Positions 24,883-33,564 of a stretch of 33,806 bases of DNA are shown piece after piece. The notes under the pieces are model-generated. The model was given only the letters and a program-made list of their open reading frames with translations, did no database searches and was not told the DNA's origin. Positions within the stretch are counted from its first letter, which is position 1; every line of letters starts with the position of its first letter. Source of the stretch: Deltaproteobacteria bacterium. GTDB taxonomy: Bacteria; Desulfobacterota; Desulfuromonadia; Geobacterales; Geobacteraceae. Made by a program: the position numbers and the translations under genes. The stretch is from the NCBI GenBank assembly GCA_021848385.1, contig JAJZUQ010000035.1:1-33806 (forward strand). The letters run 5' to 3'.

Positions 24883-24900
24883 TTGGCATGGGAACTTTAG

Positions 24901-26022
24901 TTGAATACCAAAGCGAACGAGAACTTTAAAAAGCAAATGATGCGCCGGGCACTTGCCCTTGCCCGGAAGGGGGTGGGGAAGACCGCTCCCAATCCGGCGG
25001 TGGGGTGTGTCGTTGTCAGGGATGGCGTTATCGTGGGGGAGGGGTGGCACCGGAAGGCGGGAACCCCCCATGCAGAGGTGCATGCCCTTGCCCAAGCGGG
25101 GGATGCGGCGCGGGGGGCCGACGTCTATGTAACCCTGGAACCGTGCGCCCACCACGGCAAGACCCCTCCCTGCGCCGAAGCGCTTATAAAGGCGGGTGTG
25201 GCAAGGGTTTTCGCCGGCATGGTCGACCCTAATCCTAAGGTTAACGGCGGGGGGATGGCAAAGCTTCTGGCCGCCGGCATTCCGGTTGAATCAGGTATCC
25301 TGGAAGAGGAATGCCGCCGCATCAACGAGCCGTTCATCAAGTTCGTTACAACCGGTCGCCCCTTCGTCACCTTGAAGTGCGCGTTGACCCTGGACGGCAA
25401 GATCGCCACGACAGCGGGGGATTCCCGCTGGATAACCAATGACCGCTCACGGCGGTACGTCCACAAACTGCGGAGCGAGATGGATGCGGTCATGGTGGGA
25501 GCCGGAACCGTCCTGGCCGACGACCCCCAGCTGACATCCCGCCTGCCGGGGGGGAGAGACCCGATCCGCGTGGTGGTGGACAGTTCGCTGCGCATTCCCC
25601 TCCATGCCCGGTTGCTTCATCTCAACTCCCCTGCGACTACCCTCATAGCGACCACCTCTACTGATGTGGCGAAAATAGGCAAGCTGGAGGCGGCAGGGGC
25701 GGAGGTGCTTCACTGCGCTGCATGTAATGGCCATGTGGATCTGGCGGACCTGCTCCGGCAACTGGGAGAGCGTGGGGTGCAGTCGGTGCTCCTGGAGGGA
25801 GGACGCGAGCTGGCGGGGGGTGCGCTTCATCGCGGTCTCATCGACAAATTTCTCCTTTTCTATGCCCCGAAGATTATCGGCGGGGACGGCCTCGATCCCT
25901 TTGCCGGGCCGGGAGCGGAGCGAATCGAGGAGGCGCTGAGGTTGACGCGCATCGCTACCCGGCGGTTCGGCGACGACATCCTGGTGGAAGGATATCCGGA
26001 GGTTGCATGTTCACAGGATTAG
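24901..26022 (+). CDS. ribD: Riboflavin biosynthesis protein RibD (deaminase/reductase)
   Basis: The 373-residue bifunctional enzyme carries the N-terminal deaminase zinc site, HAEVHALAQ (H57, E59) and PCAHHGKTPPC (C82, C91), and a C-terminal reductase domain starting around FVTLKCALTLDGKIAT. It performs the second and third steps of the GTP branch of riboflavin synthesis. The TTG start at 24901 gives a family-like N-terminus; an ATG at 24937 is a shorter alternative. It opens the rib operon, and its 3' end overlaps ribE by 16 bases. Confidence 0.95.
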   Translation: MNTKANENFKKQMMRRALALARKGVGKTAPNPAVGCVVVRDGVIVGEGWHRKAGTPHAEVHALAQAGDAARGADVYVTLEPCAHHGKTPPCAEALIKAGVARVFAGMVDPNPKVNGGGMAKLLAAGIPVESGILEEECRRINEPFIKFVTTGRPFVTLKCALTLDGKIATTAGDSRWITNDRSRRYVHKLRSEMDAVMVGAGTVLADDPQLTSRLPGGRDPIRVVVDSSLRIPLHARLLHLNSPATTLIATTSTDVAKIGKLEAAGAEVLHCAACNGHVDLADLLRQLGERGVQSVLLEGGRELAGGALHRGLIDKFLLFYAPKIIGGDGLDPFAGPGAERIEEALRLTRIATRRFGDDILVEGYPEVACSQD

Positions 26023-26651
26023 TGGAAACGGTGGGGAAGGTAATCCAGCTTGAGCGCGCTGGCAGTGCCGCCCGTCTGGCAGTGTCCGCCACATTCGCCG
26101 GCGATGCCGTACGGCTGGGTGATTCCATCGCCATCAACGGCGTCTGTCTCACCGTTGTTTCCATGGACGGGGGCACGTTCGTCTTCGACGTCTCCCCCGA
26201 GACCATGGAACGAACTGCATTCCGGGGGTTCAAGACCGGCACGCCGGTGAATCTGGAGCGGGCGCTTCGCCTCTCCGACCGCCTCGGCGGCCATATCGTC
26301 ACCGGCCACGTGGACTGCGTGGCGACTGTCGTCGAGCGGCGCGAGCAGTCGGGCAATACGGTCTTCGGTTTCCGGCTCCCCCGCGATGCCGCCCGCTACG
26401 TGGTGGCAAAAGGCTCCATCACCATCGACGGCATAAGTCTGACCGTAAACGCCGTGACCGGCGACGGATTCAGCGTCAATATCATTCCCCATACCGCGGC
26501 CAGCACCACGCTGCAGTTCCGGAAGCCGGGGGATGAGGTGAACATCGAGACCGATATTCTGGGCAAGTATGTGGAACGCCTCCTCACGGGACAGAAGGAA
26601 GGGGGTACCGGCCTGACGCTGGAACTCCTTGCCAAAAACGGCTTTCTGTGA
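26007..26651 (+). CDS. ribE: Riboflavin synthase alpha subunit (RibE)
   Basis: The 214-residue enzyme has two lumazine-binding barrels, the first beginning MFTGLVETVG and the second around GHIVTGHVDC. It dismutates two molecules of dimethyl-ribityllumazine into riboflavin and its precursor. The start overlaps the end of ribD. Length and motifs match the family. Confidence 0.95.
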   Translation: MFTGLVETVGKVIQLERAGSAARLAVSATFAGDAVRLGDSIAINGVCLTVVSMDGGTFVFDVSPETMERTAFRGFKTGTPVNLERALRLSDRLGGHIVTGHVDCVATVVERREQSGNTVFGFRLPRDAARYVVAKGSITIDGISLTVNAVTGDGFSVNIIPHTAASTTLQFRKPGDEVNIETDILGKYVERLLTGQKEGGTGLTLELLAKNGFL

Positions 26652-26739
26652 CATAAAGAACGACACCCAAACGACGTATGCACGCCATTTTTCAGTATGA
26701 AGCCGTATTTTCATATCTCAGGACAGATAGGTTAATGAC

Positions 26740-27945
26740 ATGACGGTAGCAAGAATTGAAGACGCCATAGAAGATATCCGCCAGGGAAAGATGGTCATTC
26801 TCGTGGATGACGAGGATCGTGAGAACGAAGGTGACCTGACCATGGCCGCGGAGATGATCACGCCTGAAGCGGTCAACTTTATGGCCCGTTTCGGCCGGGG
26901 ACTCATCTGTCTCACCATGACCGCCGAGAAGTGCGACGAGCTTAATCTCCCCCCCATGGTAACCGACAATACCTCCTCCTTCGGGACGGCCTTCACCGTT
27001 TCCATCGAGGCGCGGCGGGGGGTTACTACCGGCATCTCCGCCGCCGACCGGGCACACACCATACTCACTGCCGTGGCTGACGATGCGATCCCCGATGATC
27101 TGTGCCGCCCAGGCCATGTTTTTCCGCTCCGGGCTAAGCCAGGCGGCGTCCTCGTACGTGCCGGCCAGACCGAAGGTTCTGTGGACATGGCACGCCTGGC
27201 GGGGCTCAAGCAGTCCGGTGTCATCTGCGAGATCATGAACGAAGACGGAACCATGGCCCGGATGCCTGAGCTGAAGAAGTTCGCCAAGGAGCACGGTCTC
27301 AAGATCTGCACCATTGCCGACCTGGTTGCCTATCGCCTGAAGCACGAATCGCTGGTGCGCCGGGTGACGGATGTTGTCCTTCCCACCAGCTATGGCGGTG
27401 ATTTCCGTGCCATTGCCTATGAGAACGATGTTGACAAGATGGAACACCTGGCACTGGTGAAAGGCGAAATAAAGGGGGACGAGCCGATCCTCGTGAGGGT
27501 TCATTCCGAATGTCTGACCGGCGACGTGTTCGGCAGCAGACGGTGCGACTGTGCCGATCAGCTCCATGCCGCCATGGCGATGATCGAGCGGGAAGGTAAA
27601 GGGGCAATCCTCTATATGCGCCAGGAAGGTCGTGGAATCGGCCTCGTCAACAAGCTGAAGGCCTACGCCCTTCAGGACCAGGGTAAGGACACCGTGGAGG
27701 CCAACCTGGCCCTCGGGTTCAAGGCAGACCTCAGGGATTACGGGATCGGCGCCCAGATTCTCGTCAACCTTGGGTTGAAAAACATCCGGCTTATGACCAA
27801 CAATCCGAAGAAGATTATCGGCCTCGAAGGGTACGGCATAAACATCGTAGAACGGGTTCCCATCGAGATTGAGCCTACTTCTGCCAATCTGAAGTACCTG
27901 CAGACCAAACGGGAAAAGATGGGACACCTGCTGGAGAATATTTAG
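26740..27945 (+). CDS. ribBA: Bifunctional DHBP synthase / GTP cyclohydrolase II (RibBA)
   Basis: The 401-residue fusion has an N-terminal 3,4-dihydroxy-2-butanone-4-phosphate synthase domain ([16 protein letters not shown] near residue 22, metal-binding acidic cluster). Its C-terminal GTP cyclohydrolase II carries the zinc Cys triad C258, C269 and C271 in [14 protein letters not shown]. It supplies both precursors of the riboflavin ring. The ATG lies 88 bases after ribE with only a weak ribosome site. Confidence 0.96.
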   Translation: MTVARIEDAIEDIRQGKMVILVDDEDRENEGDLTMAAEMITPEAVNFMARFGRGLICLTMTAEKCDELNLPPMVTDNTSSFGTAFTVSIEARRGVTTGISAADRAHTILTAVADDAIPDDLCRPGHVFPLRAKPGGVLVRAGQTEGSVDMARLAGLKQSGVICEIMNEDGTMARMPELKKFAKEHGLKICTIADLVAYRLKHESLVRRVTDVVLPTSYGGDFRAIAYENDVDKMEHLALVKGEIKGDEPILVRVHSECLTGDVFGSRRCDCADQLHAAMAMIEREGKGAILYMRQEGRGIGLVNKLKAYALQDQGKDTVEANLALGFKADLRDYGIGAQILVNLGLKNIRLMTNNPKKIIGLEGYGINIVERVPIEIEPTSANLKYLQTKREKMGHLLENI

Positions 27946-28037
27946 TTTTCGCCCGGAAACTATTTCGGAGCGCAACTTTTTCTCAATTGGGGCGTTCCTT
28001 AACGAATAAAGCACGGAATATTTGCCAGGAGGGGCAT

Positions 28038-28505
28038 ATGCCTAAATATTTTGAGGGTAAGCTGGATGCCAAGGGGCTCAAAGTCGGTATCGTGGTGGCA
28101 AGGTTCAACAGCTTCATTGCCGAGCGATTGCTGGAGGGGGCACTGGATGCCCTGATCCGCCACGGTGCGGACGACAAGAACATTGACGTCGCCCGGGTGC
28201 CGGGTGCGTTCGAGATTCCCCTTGCCACGGCCAAGATGGCCCAATCGGGCAAGTACGATGCCCTGATCTGTCTTGGTGCCGTTATCCGCGGCTCTACCCC
28301 CCATTTCGACTACGTTGCGTCGGAAGTCTCCAAGGGGGTCGCCCAGGTTTCCCTCTCCAGTGGTGTGCCGGTCGCCTTTGGTGTTCTTACCACCGACACC
28401 ATCGAGCAGGCGGTGGAGCGGGCCGGTACCAAGGCGGGGAACAAGGGGTTCGATGCTGCCATGACCGCCATCGAGACCGCCAATCTGTTTAAGGGGCTGA
28501 AATAG
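28038..28505 (+). CDS. ribH: 6,7-dimethyl-8-ribityllumazine synthase (RibH)
   Basis: The 155-residue enzyme has [16 protein letters not shown] and [15 protein letters not shown], the substrate-binding loops of lumazine synthase, and the usual family length for icosahedral or pentameric assemblies. It joins the products of RibD and RibBA. The ATG at 28038 is chosen for its AGGAGGGG site; an upstream frame extension is not needed. It overlaps nusB by one base (TAGTG). Confidence 0.96.
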   Translation: MPKYFEGKLDAKGLKVGIVVARFNSFIAERLLEGALDALIRHGADDKNIDVARVPGAFEIPLATAKMAQSGKYDALICLGAVIRGSTPHFDYVASEVSKGVAQVSLSSGVPVAFGVLTTDTIEQAVERAGTKAGNKGFDAAMTAIETANLFKGLK

Positions 28506-28921
28506 TGGGCTCACGCCGTGAAGGGCGCGAACTGGCGCTACAGGCCCTTTACTCCATTGACCTCAATCCGATGGAGCTCAGGCAGTCGCTCGTGTTGTTC
28601 TGGGAGCACAACCTGGCATCGCCATCGGTCAGGGATTTTGCCGAGCAGATCGTGGTTGGCGTGGCCGAACACCGTGACGAACTGGACCGGAAGATCGAGG
28701 AGAAATCGAAGAACTGGAGTCTCGGCCGCATGGCCAGAATTGACCTGAACATCCTCCGGATTGCAGTCTATGAGCTCCATTACCGGCCCGATATACCGAA
28801 AAATGTGACTATCAATGAGGCGATCGAGGTCGCGAAGAAGTTCGGCACTGAAGATTCAGCCGCTTTTATCAACGGCATTATCGATGAAGTGGCTTCCCAC
28901 GTGCCGGATAAGCAGGGGTAG
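28505..28921 (+). CDS. nusB: Transcription antitermination protein NusB
   Basis: The 138-residue protein has the NusB fold signature: [16 protein letters not shown] near the start and [24 protein letters not shown] near the end. With NusE it binds boxA RNA and promotes rRNA antitermination. The GTG start overlaps the ribH stop. The rib-nusB order is conserved in many bacteria, and here nusB is the last gene before a palindromic repeat. Confidence 0.96.
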   Translation: MGSRREGRELALQALYSIDLNPMELRQSLVLFWEHNLASPSVRDFAEQIVVGVAEHRDELDRKIEEKSKNWSLGRMARIDLNILRIAVYELHYRPDIPKNVTINEAIEVAKKFGTEDSAAFINGIIDEVASHVPDKQG

Positions 28922-28960
28922 TTTATACCTCGTACCTCTGCCTCATGTTGCTACTAATTC

Positions 28961-29078
28961 CGCGTTGCGTTCAAGATGACTCTAAAACCACGGATCTTGG
29001 TGCCGGACAAACCCGGCACAGATTGGGCGACCACCAGGGTCGCCCCTACGCGTAAATGTCATCTTGAATGCAAACGCG
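28961..29078. repeat. 118-bp intergenic element with 21-bp inverted ends and two internal hairpins
   Basis: TTCAAGATGAC (28970-28980) and GTCATCTTGAA (29058-29068) match perfectly, and with flanking bases the arms reach about 21 bp (CGCGTT to AACGCG). Internally TGCCGG/CCGGCA and GGGCGACC/GGTCGCCC form hairpins. It lies between nusB and hom and ends 19 bases before the hom start. The GGGCGACC...GGTCGCCCC core is a common interspersed bacterial repeat (from memory). Confidence 0.7.
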
Positions 29079-29097
29079 AATAATTATGCGAGGGTTT

Positions 29098-30408
29098 ATG
29101 CAGGAAATAAAAATTGGTCTGCTTGGTTTTGGAACCATCGGTACCGGTGTGGCCAAGCTGCTTATACATAACAGCACGTTGATTGAAGAGAAACTTGGCG
29201 TCCGGCTCGTTCTGAAGCGGATTGCTGATCTGGACATAACCACCGACCGGGGCATATCACTGCCGGCGGGAATGCTTACCACCAACGTGGACGAGGTTTT
29301 GACCGACCCGGAGATAGCTATCGTTATCGAGCTGATCGGCGGCTATGAACCTGCCAAACGGTTCGTTCTCCGGGCTATCGAGCACGGCAAGCATGTGGTT
29401 ACCGCCAACAAGGCGCTTCTGGCGGTGCATGGAGAAGAAATATACGAGGCGGCCGCCCGACAGGGTGTGGAGGTCCTCTTTGAGGCGGCGGTGGGAGGAG
29501 GAATCCCTGTTCTCTCTGCCATCAAGGGGAACATGGCCGCGAACAACTTCACAACGGTGTTCGGCATCCTGAACGGGACCTGCAACTACATACTTACCCG
29601 GATGACCCAGGAGGGTGCTGATTTCGGTGAGGTGCTGAAGAATGCCCAGGAACTGGGATATGCCGAGGCGGACCCGACCTTTGACATCGAAGGGGTCGAC
29701 ACCGCCCACAAGCTGAGTCTCCTCCTCTCCCTCTGCTTCGGAACCCGTGTCGACTTCAACGCTATCCATACCGAGGGGATCAGCGCCATATCGGCCATCG
29801 ACGTCAATTTCGCCCGTGATTTTGGCTACAAGATCAAGCTACTTGCTATTGGCAAGCGGGACGGCGACCGGATCGAGGCTCGGGTCCATCCGACCATGAT
29901 CCCGGTCAATTACCCCCTGGCCGATGTGGACGGCGTCTTTAATGCCATCCGTCTGTCCGGCGATTTTGTCGGTCCGGTCATGTTCTATGGCCGCGGGGCA
30001 GGCATGGACCCCACTGCCAGTGCCATTGTCGGCGATCTGATGGATATCGCCCGCAACATCGTGGCTGGCATCGGCCGGCGAACTCCCCCTCTCGGCTACC
30101 TTGACGGCCGGGTGAAAAAGCTCGGCATCAAGCCGATGGGAGAGATCGTCAGCAAATACTGCCTGCGCTTCAGCACCCTGGACAAACCGGGAGTGCTGGC
30201 CAAAATTTCCGGCGCGCTGGGGCGGCATGGCATCAGTATCGAGTCCATGATCCAGAAGGGTCGGAGCGCCGGCGAAACGGTCCCCATTGTCATCATGACC
30301 CATGAGGCCCAGGAAAAAGACGTGCGTGCAGCCCTGGCCGAGATCGACGAGCTGGATTTCATCAGGGAGAAGAGTAATCTGATTCGCATCGAAGACAACC
30401 TGGAGTAA
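29098..30408 (+). CDS. hom: Homoserine dehydrogenase
   Basis: The 436-residue enzyme has an N-terminal NAD(P)-binding fold (GLLGFGTIGTGVAKLL), the catalytic and substrate region GILNGTCNYILTRM and PTFDIEGVDTAHKL, and a C-terminal ACT regulatory domain (about 360-436). It reduces aspartate semialdehyde to homoserine for threonine and methionine. The ACT domain suggests feedback by threonine. The start at 29098 has GAGGG close upstream; an earlier in-frame ATG at 29068 lies inside the repeat and is not supported. ThrC, two steps later in the pathway, is nearby on the other strand. Confidence 0.95.
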   Translation: MQEIKIGLLGFGTIGTGVAKLLIHNSTLIEEKLGVRLVLKRIADLDITTDRGISLPAGMLTTNVDEVLTDPEIAIVIELIGGYEPAKRFVLRAIEHGKHVVTANKALLAVHGEEIYEAAARQGVEVLFEAAVGGGIPVLSAIKGNMAANNFTTVFGILNGTCNYILTRMTQEGADFGEVLKNAQELGYAEADPTFDIEGVDTAHKLSLLLSLCFGTRVDFNAIHTEGISAISAIDVNFARDFGYKIKLLAIGKRDGDRIEARVHPTMIPVNYPLADVDGVFNAIRLSGDFVGPVMFYGRGAGMDPTASAIVGDLMDIARNIVAGIGRRTPPLGYLDGRVKKLGIKPMGEIVSKYCLRFSTLDKPGVLAKISGALGRHGISIESMIQKGRSAGETVPIVIMTHEAQEKDVRAALAEIDELDFIREKSNLIRIEDNLE

Positions 30409-30440
30409 TTTTCACGTTTCAACGATTTCTTATCATTACG

Positions 30441-30469
30441 GGGCACCCACACAAGGGTGCCCTTTTTTT
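30441..30469 (+). terminator. Rho-independent terminator after hom
   Basis: GGGCACCC (30441-30448) pairs perfectly with GGGTGCCC (30455-30462) around an ACACAA loop and is followed by seven T residues. This is the strongest terminator in the window. Confidence 0.93.
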
Positions 30470-30704
30470 GCGAATACCGTTAGCGGGGGGCATTCGCCGC
30501 AGTCTCGTCCGCTACGGTCGGCCCTTCGCTACGGACCTTGTCCGGCTCAAGTAATAAGGGCATGCAGTGCCGCATTCAGCATGACTCGTAGGAGTTGATT
30601 TCGGCGGGCGTCCGCTTGCCGCTCGGACTTTCCCTTCACTCCCGAGACCACGACGGAAGTCCATGAGAATGTGGGAAGACCATGTATTCATGCGTGGGGG
30701 GATA
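30470..30704. other. Intergenic stretch without recognised content
   Basis: This 235-base stretch between the hom terminator and the end of the HAD gene has short dyads (for example GTCCG/CGGAC) but no gene, tRNA or convincing promoter that I can support. Confidence 0.5.
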
Positions 30705-31385
30705 TTACAGTCGGACCGACAGGGAGCCCGCCGGCGGAATGAGCTGGCTGAAGTAGTGGATCGAGGTAAAGCGGGATGAGGGGACCGGTGTTACGGTGGA
30801 GCTGAATCGGCTCACGTAGATGAGGTAGCCAATGTTATACGCGGCGGCGGTGGAGAGATTGGTCTCACTGTCCTCTCCCAGAAGCGTGCGTGCCGGGTCG
30901 TAGGGTATCCTCTCCCTGAGTTTTCCCCAGAAGGCAGGTTCTTCTTTGGGGAGCCCCAGTTCGTGGGCTGAAATGATGTCGGTGAAGTACTGCCCGACAC
31001 GGGTTTTCCGCATCTTCAGTTCCAATGTCTTGCTGTGGGCGTTGGTCACTAGGTAGATGCGCTTTTCGTGCTGTTTGAGGAAGAGTAGAAACTCCACCAC
31101 ACCGGGGTGGACGGCGATCAGGTGGTCTACCTCCTGCTTCAGGAGGGGGATGTCGAGCCCGAGCCGGTCGGACCAGTAATCAAGGTCAGTCCAGTTAAGG
31201 GTCTTCTCCTGGGAGTGGAACAGGGGGATGAGGATATCCTTCGCCTCCTGCACGGAGAGGGTGTGTTTCCGTGCGTAGGTCTGGGGAACGTGCTCCAGCC
31301 AGAAGTGGTCGTCAAAGTGGCGATCCAGCAGCGTCCCGTCCATGTCGAGGAGGACGGTGTCGATGTCGTTCCAGTTCAGGTGCAT
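30705..31385 (-). CDS. HAD-family hydrolase, GMP/IMP nucleotidase (YrfG)-like
   Basis: The 226-residue protein has HAD motif I DMDGT (nucleophile D14, D16) near the start, motif II in VTNAHSKT, a Lys before the motif IV region, and LLGEDSETN as a variant of the acidic motif IV. It has the alpha-helical cap of the HAD-IA class. The N-terminal WNDIDTVLLDMDGTLLD and LEHVPQTYARKH are typical of YrfG, which dephosphorylates GMP and IMP; the assignment is by similarity from memory. No strong ribosome site precedes the ATG at 31385. It is transcribed in the same direction as thrC and follows it. Confidence 0.82.
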   Translation of the reverse strand: MHLNWNDIDTVLLDMDGTLLDRHFDDHFWLEHVPQTYARKHTLSVQEAKDILIPLFHSQEKTLNWTDLDYWSDRLGLDIPLLKQEVDHLIAVHPGVVEFLLFLKQHEKRIYLVTNAHSKTLELKMRKTRVGQYFTDIISAHELGLPKEEPAFWGKLRERIPYDPARTLLGEDSETNLSTAAAYNIGYLIYVSRFSSTVTPVPSSRFTSIHYFSQLIPPAGSLSVRL

Positions 31386-31503
31386 GGGAAATCGAAATTA
31401 ACAGGGATATTCAGGATAATCAGGATGAATGCCTCAGGTCATTGATATCTGCATAGCTAAACAATTAGCTCATACTATCGGTATGTTACCGTGGTGCATA
31501 TAT

Positions 31504-31526
31504 TTACCTGTGTATGGTAAGTATTT
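31504..31526. repeat. TTACC dyad downstream of thrC
   Basis: TTACCTG (31504-31510) faces GGTAAGT about 6 bases later, and flanking bases resemble the TTACCT cluster upstream of thrC. It lies between the thrC terminator and the HAD gene. The pairing with the upstream cluster is noted as a finding. Confidence 0.3.
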
Positions 31527-31542
31527 GGTGAATGTTGAAGAG

Positions 31543-31562
31543 AAGGCCCGTTAAAGGGCCTT
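31543..31562 (-). terminator. Hairpin terminator overlapping the thrC stop
   Basis: AAGGCCC (31543-31549) pairs with GGGCCTT (31556-31562). On the minus strand the loop contains the thrC stop codon and a pyrimidine-rich TTCTCTTC follows. The U-tract is imperfect, so termination may be partial and could let transcription reach the HAD gene. Confidence 0.5.
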
Positions 31563-32936
31563 TTCTTCTATGAATGCCTTGATTGCCGCCCGGTCCGCAT
31601 CCAGCACCGTACAGCGGCTCGGGAGCTTGTCGATCCCTGACAGAGCTGCGGGGAAGGGTGGAGCAATACCGGTTGCCTTTTCCACCGCATCGCCGAATTT
31701 TGCCGGGTGGGCTGTGGCGAGACAGACCGGGGTGGCGTCTGCCGGCAACAATTTTTTTGCAGCGCAGACACCGACGGCAGTGTGAGGATCGAGGAGATAG
31801 CCGGTGGCCTTGTGGAATGCGGCGATGGTCTCCAGGGTCTCTTCCTGGTTGACGGAACGGGAGAGAAACTCCTCGCGAACTCTGGCCAGTTCCGTTTCGC
31901 TGAACGCGATACGCCGCGATTTCGCAAGCTCAACGAAGGCATCCCGCACCCGTGCGGGGTCTTCATTGAACAGATAGTAGAGGTAACGTTCGAAGTTGGA
32001 TGCCAGCTGGATGTCCATGGAAGGGGAGACGGTCTGCACTACCTCTCCCAGGGAATAATCCCCATCGTTTATGAAACGGGTGAGGATGTTGTTCTCGTTG
32101 GTGGCGAGGAGAAGCTTGCTGACCGGGAGCCCCATCCGCTTTGCAAGATAGCCGGCGAAGATGTCGCCGAAGTTCCCCGTCGGAACGGAGAAGGCAACGT
32201 TGGCGCCGCCGTTGTCGGTCACCCGGAACCAGGCGTAGAAGTAATAGACCACCTGGGCCAGGACCCGCGCCCAATTGATGGAGTTGACCGCCCCGAGGGC
32301 ATACTTCTCCTTGAAGGGGAGATCATTGAAAAGGCTTTTGACAATGTTCTGGCAGTCGTCGAAGGTCCCTTTTGCGGCGATGTTGTGAACATTGGCGTCG
32401 GTGACCGTGGTCATCTGCAGCGCCTGAATGGGGGAGGTCTTCAGGTGGGGATGGAGGATGAAGATGTTGATGTTCTCCTTCCCCCGTACGCCATAGATGG
32501 CGGCGCTCCCCGTGTCGCCGGAGGTGGCGCCGACAATGTTCATCTTCTCCCCCCGCTCTTTCAGCAGGTAGGCGAAAAGGTTCCCCAGGAGTTGCAGAGC
32601 CACGTCCTTGAAGGCGAGGGTCGGGCCGTGGAAGAGCTCCAGGATGTAGACCCCGTCCTCATGCACCACTGGCGTGATCTCACGGTTGTCGAAGGTGGCA
32701 TAGGAGCGGTTGATGAGCTCCTTCAGATCGTCCGCCGGAATGTCGGTGGCATAGAGGGAAATGAGTTCGAAGGCGAGCTGCTGGTAGGAGAGTTCACGCC
32801 ATGCGTCCATGGTTGCAGGAGAAAGGGTCGGTATCCGCTCAGGGAGAAGAAGCCCGCCGTCGGTGGCGAGCCCCATCATGACGGCATCTTTGAAGCCGAC
32901 CGGTTCGATCTGGCCACGGGTGCTGATGTATTTCAT
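31551..32936 (-). CDS. thrC: Threonine synthase
   Basis: The 461-residue PLP enzyme has the cofactor Lys at K110 in GPTLAFKDVALQL, SGDTGSAAIYG as the phosphate-binding loop, and an N-terminal MKYISTRG typical of the bacterial class-1 enzyme. It converts O-phosphohomoserine to threonine, completing the path started by hom. The frame is open 37 codons upstream, but the start at 32936 begins the conserved N-terminus and has AGGA about 8 bases before it. A cluster of TTACCT sequences lies just upstream. Confidence 0.96.
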   Translation of the reverse strand: MKYISTRGQIEPVGFKDAVMMGLATDGGLLLPERIPTLSPATMDAWRELSYQQLAFELISLYATDIPADDLKELINRSYATFDNREITPVVHEDGVYILELFHGPTLAFKDVALQLLGNLFAYLLKERGEKMNIVGATSGDTGSAAIYGVRGKENINIFILHPHLKTSPIQALQMTTVTDANVHNIAAKGTFDDCQNIVKSLFNDLPFKEKYALGAVNSINWARVLAQVVYYFYAWFRVTDNGGANVAFSVPTGNFGDIFAGYLAKRMGLPVSKLLLATNENNILTRFINDGDYSLGEVVQTVSPSMDIQLASNFERYLYYLFNEDPARVRDAFVELAKSRRIAFSETELARVREEFLSRSVNQEETLETIAAFHKATGYLLDPHTAVGVCAAKKLLPADATPVCLATAHPAKFGDAVEKATGIAPPFPAALSGIDKLPSRCTVLDADRAAIKAFIEEKAL

Positions 32937-33056
32937 TGGTTCATCCTGTACGTGGAGTAGCGCTGCAAGAGGCAGTAGTCTAGCAGGAAATTGCCGAAAT
33001 GGGAAGTCTTTGCACGTAGGAGAGCAGGGTGGTCTGATCGTTGTCATTGTGTATAC

Positions 33057-33126
33057 TTACCTGATTACCTGAAGCGAGGATGGAAAAGATGATTCGTGTA
33101 AATAGGTAAGTATTGGCGCAGGTAAA
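33057..33126. promoter_or_regulatory. Cluster of four TTACCT/AGGTAA motifs upstream of thrC
   Basis: TTACCTG occurs at 33057-33063 and 33065-33071, and the inverse AGGTAA at 33104-33109 and 33120-33125. The two halves face each other around a 32-base centre. The position, 120-190 bases before the thrC start, suits an operator or a nested repeat. No regulator is recognised. Confidence 0.4.
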
Positions 33127-33457
33127 TGTATTGTGTGGCGAATAAGTTCTTAAAAACAGCCGGTTATGGCCAGTATTTTATGGTTTTATGCACTATCTGG
33201 TGTCTTTTTGTCTTTCGGTACGGATAGTCAAGAACGTTGGGTCATGTAGTGTAAATAAATTTAGTACTGATTTAAGGGTTATGTTTCAACTGACGGATAA
33301 TCCAGTTCTTTTGTGAATGGAGCGGAGGCGGGGGAAAAAGGGTACATGAGTCAGCCCGATCAGTTCAGACCATCTGGTGATGTGCACATAATGCTGATAT
33401 GCAATGGGGGACACGAATCTTATTTCAGCAGGGGATTTTCATATGTCAACGCTTTGC
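33127..33457. other. Non-coding stretch with no gene seen
   Basis: I see no supportable ORF, riboswitch or tRNA here. Short frames overlapping its right end lack ribosome sites and run into the YchJ-like gene in another frame. Confidence 0.5.
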
Positions 33458-33487
33458 TTGACAATCGGGGGGGTAAAAGTTTATACA
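33458..33487 (+). promoter_or_regulatory. Candidate sigma-70 promoter for the YchJ-like gene
   Basis: TTGACA (33458-33463) is followed by an 18-base spacer and TATACA (33482-33487). This would give a leader of about 70 bases before the start at 33565. Confidence 0.5.
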
Positions 33488-33564
33488 GCGGATGTCGGAT
33501 TCTCGGCACCCGTTTCCACGTGGCCATCGGGAATCCTTCCCATTTTCTTTCAAGGAGTATGTAC

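Noticed and set aside
24766..24900. FMN riboswitch before ribD
   Set aside because: The expected conserved RFN core is not present; the region is a palindromic repeat.
26692..28014. 440-residue open frame on the minus strand opposite ribBA
   Set aside because: It is antisense to an unmistakable RibBA, has no ribosome site or recognisable motif, and reflects high-GC codon bias.
29068..29097. Earlier ATG for hom
   Set aside because: It lies inside the palindromic repeat and adds a non-conserved leader. The ATG at 29098 has the GAGGG site and the conserved start.
31707..32960. 417-residue plus-strand open frame opposite thrC
   Set aside because: It is the complement of a clear threonine synthase; composition is Gly/Glu/Val-rich with no fold motifs.
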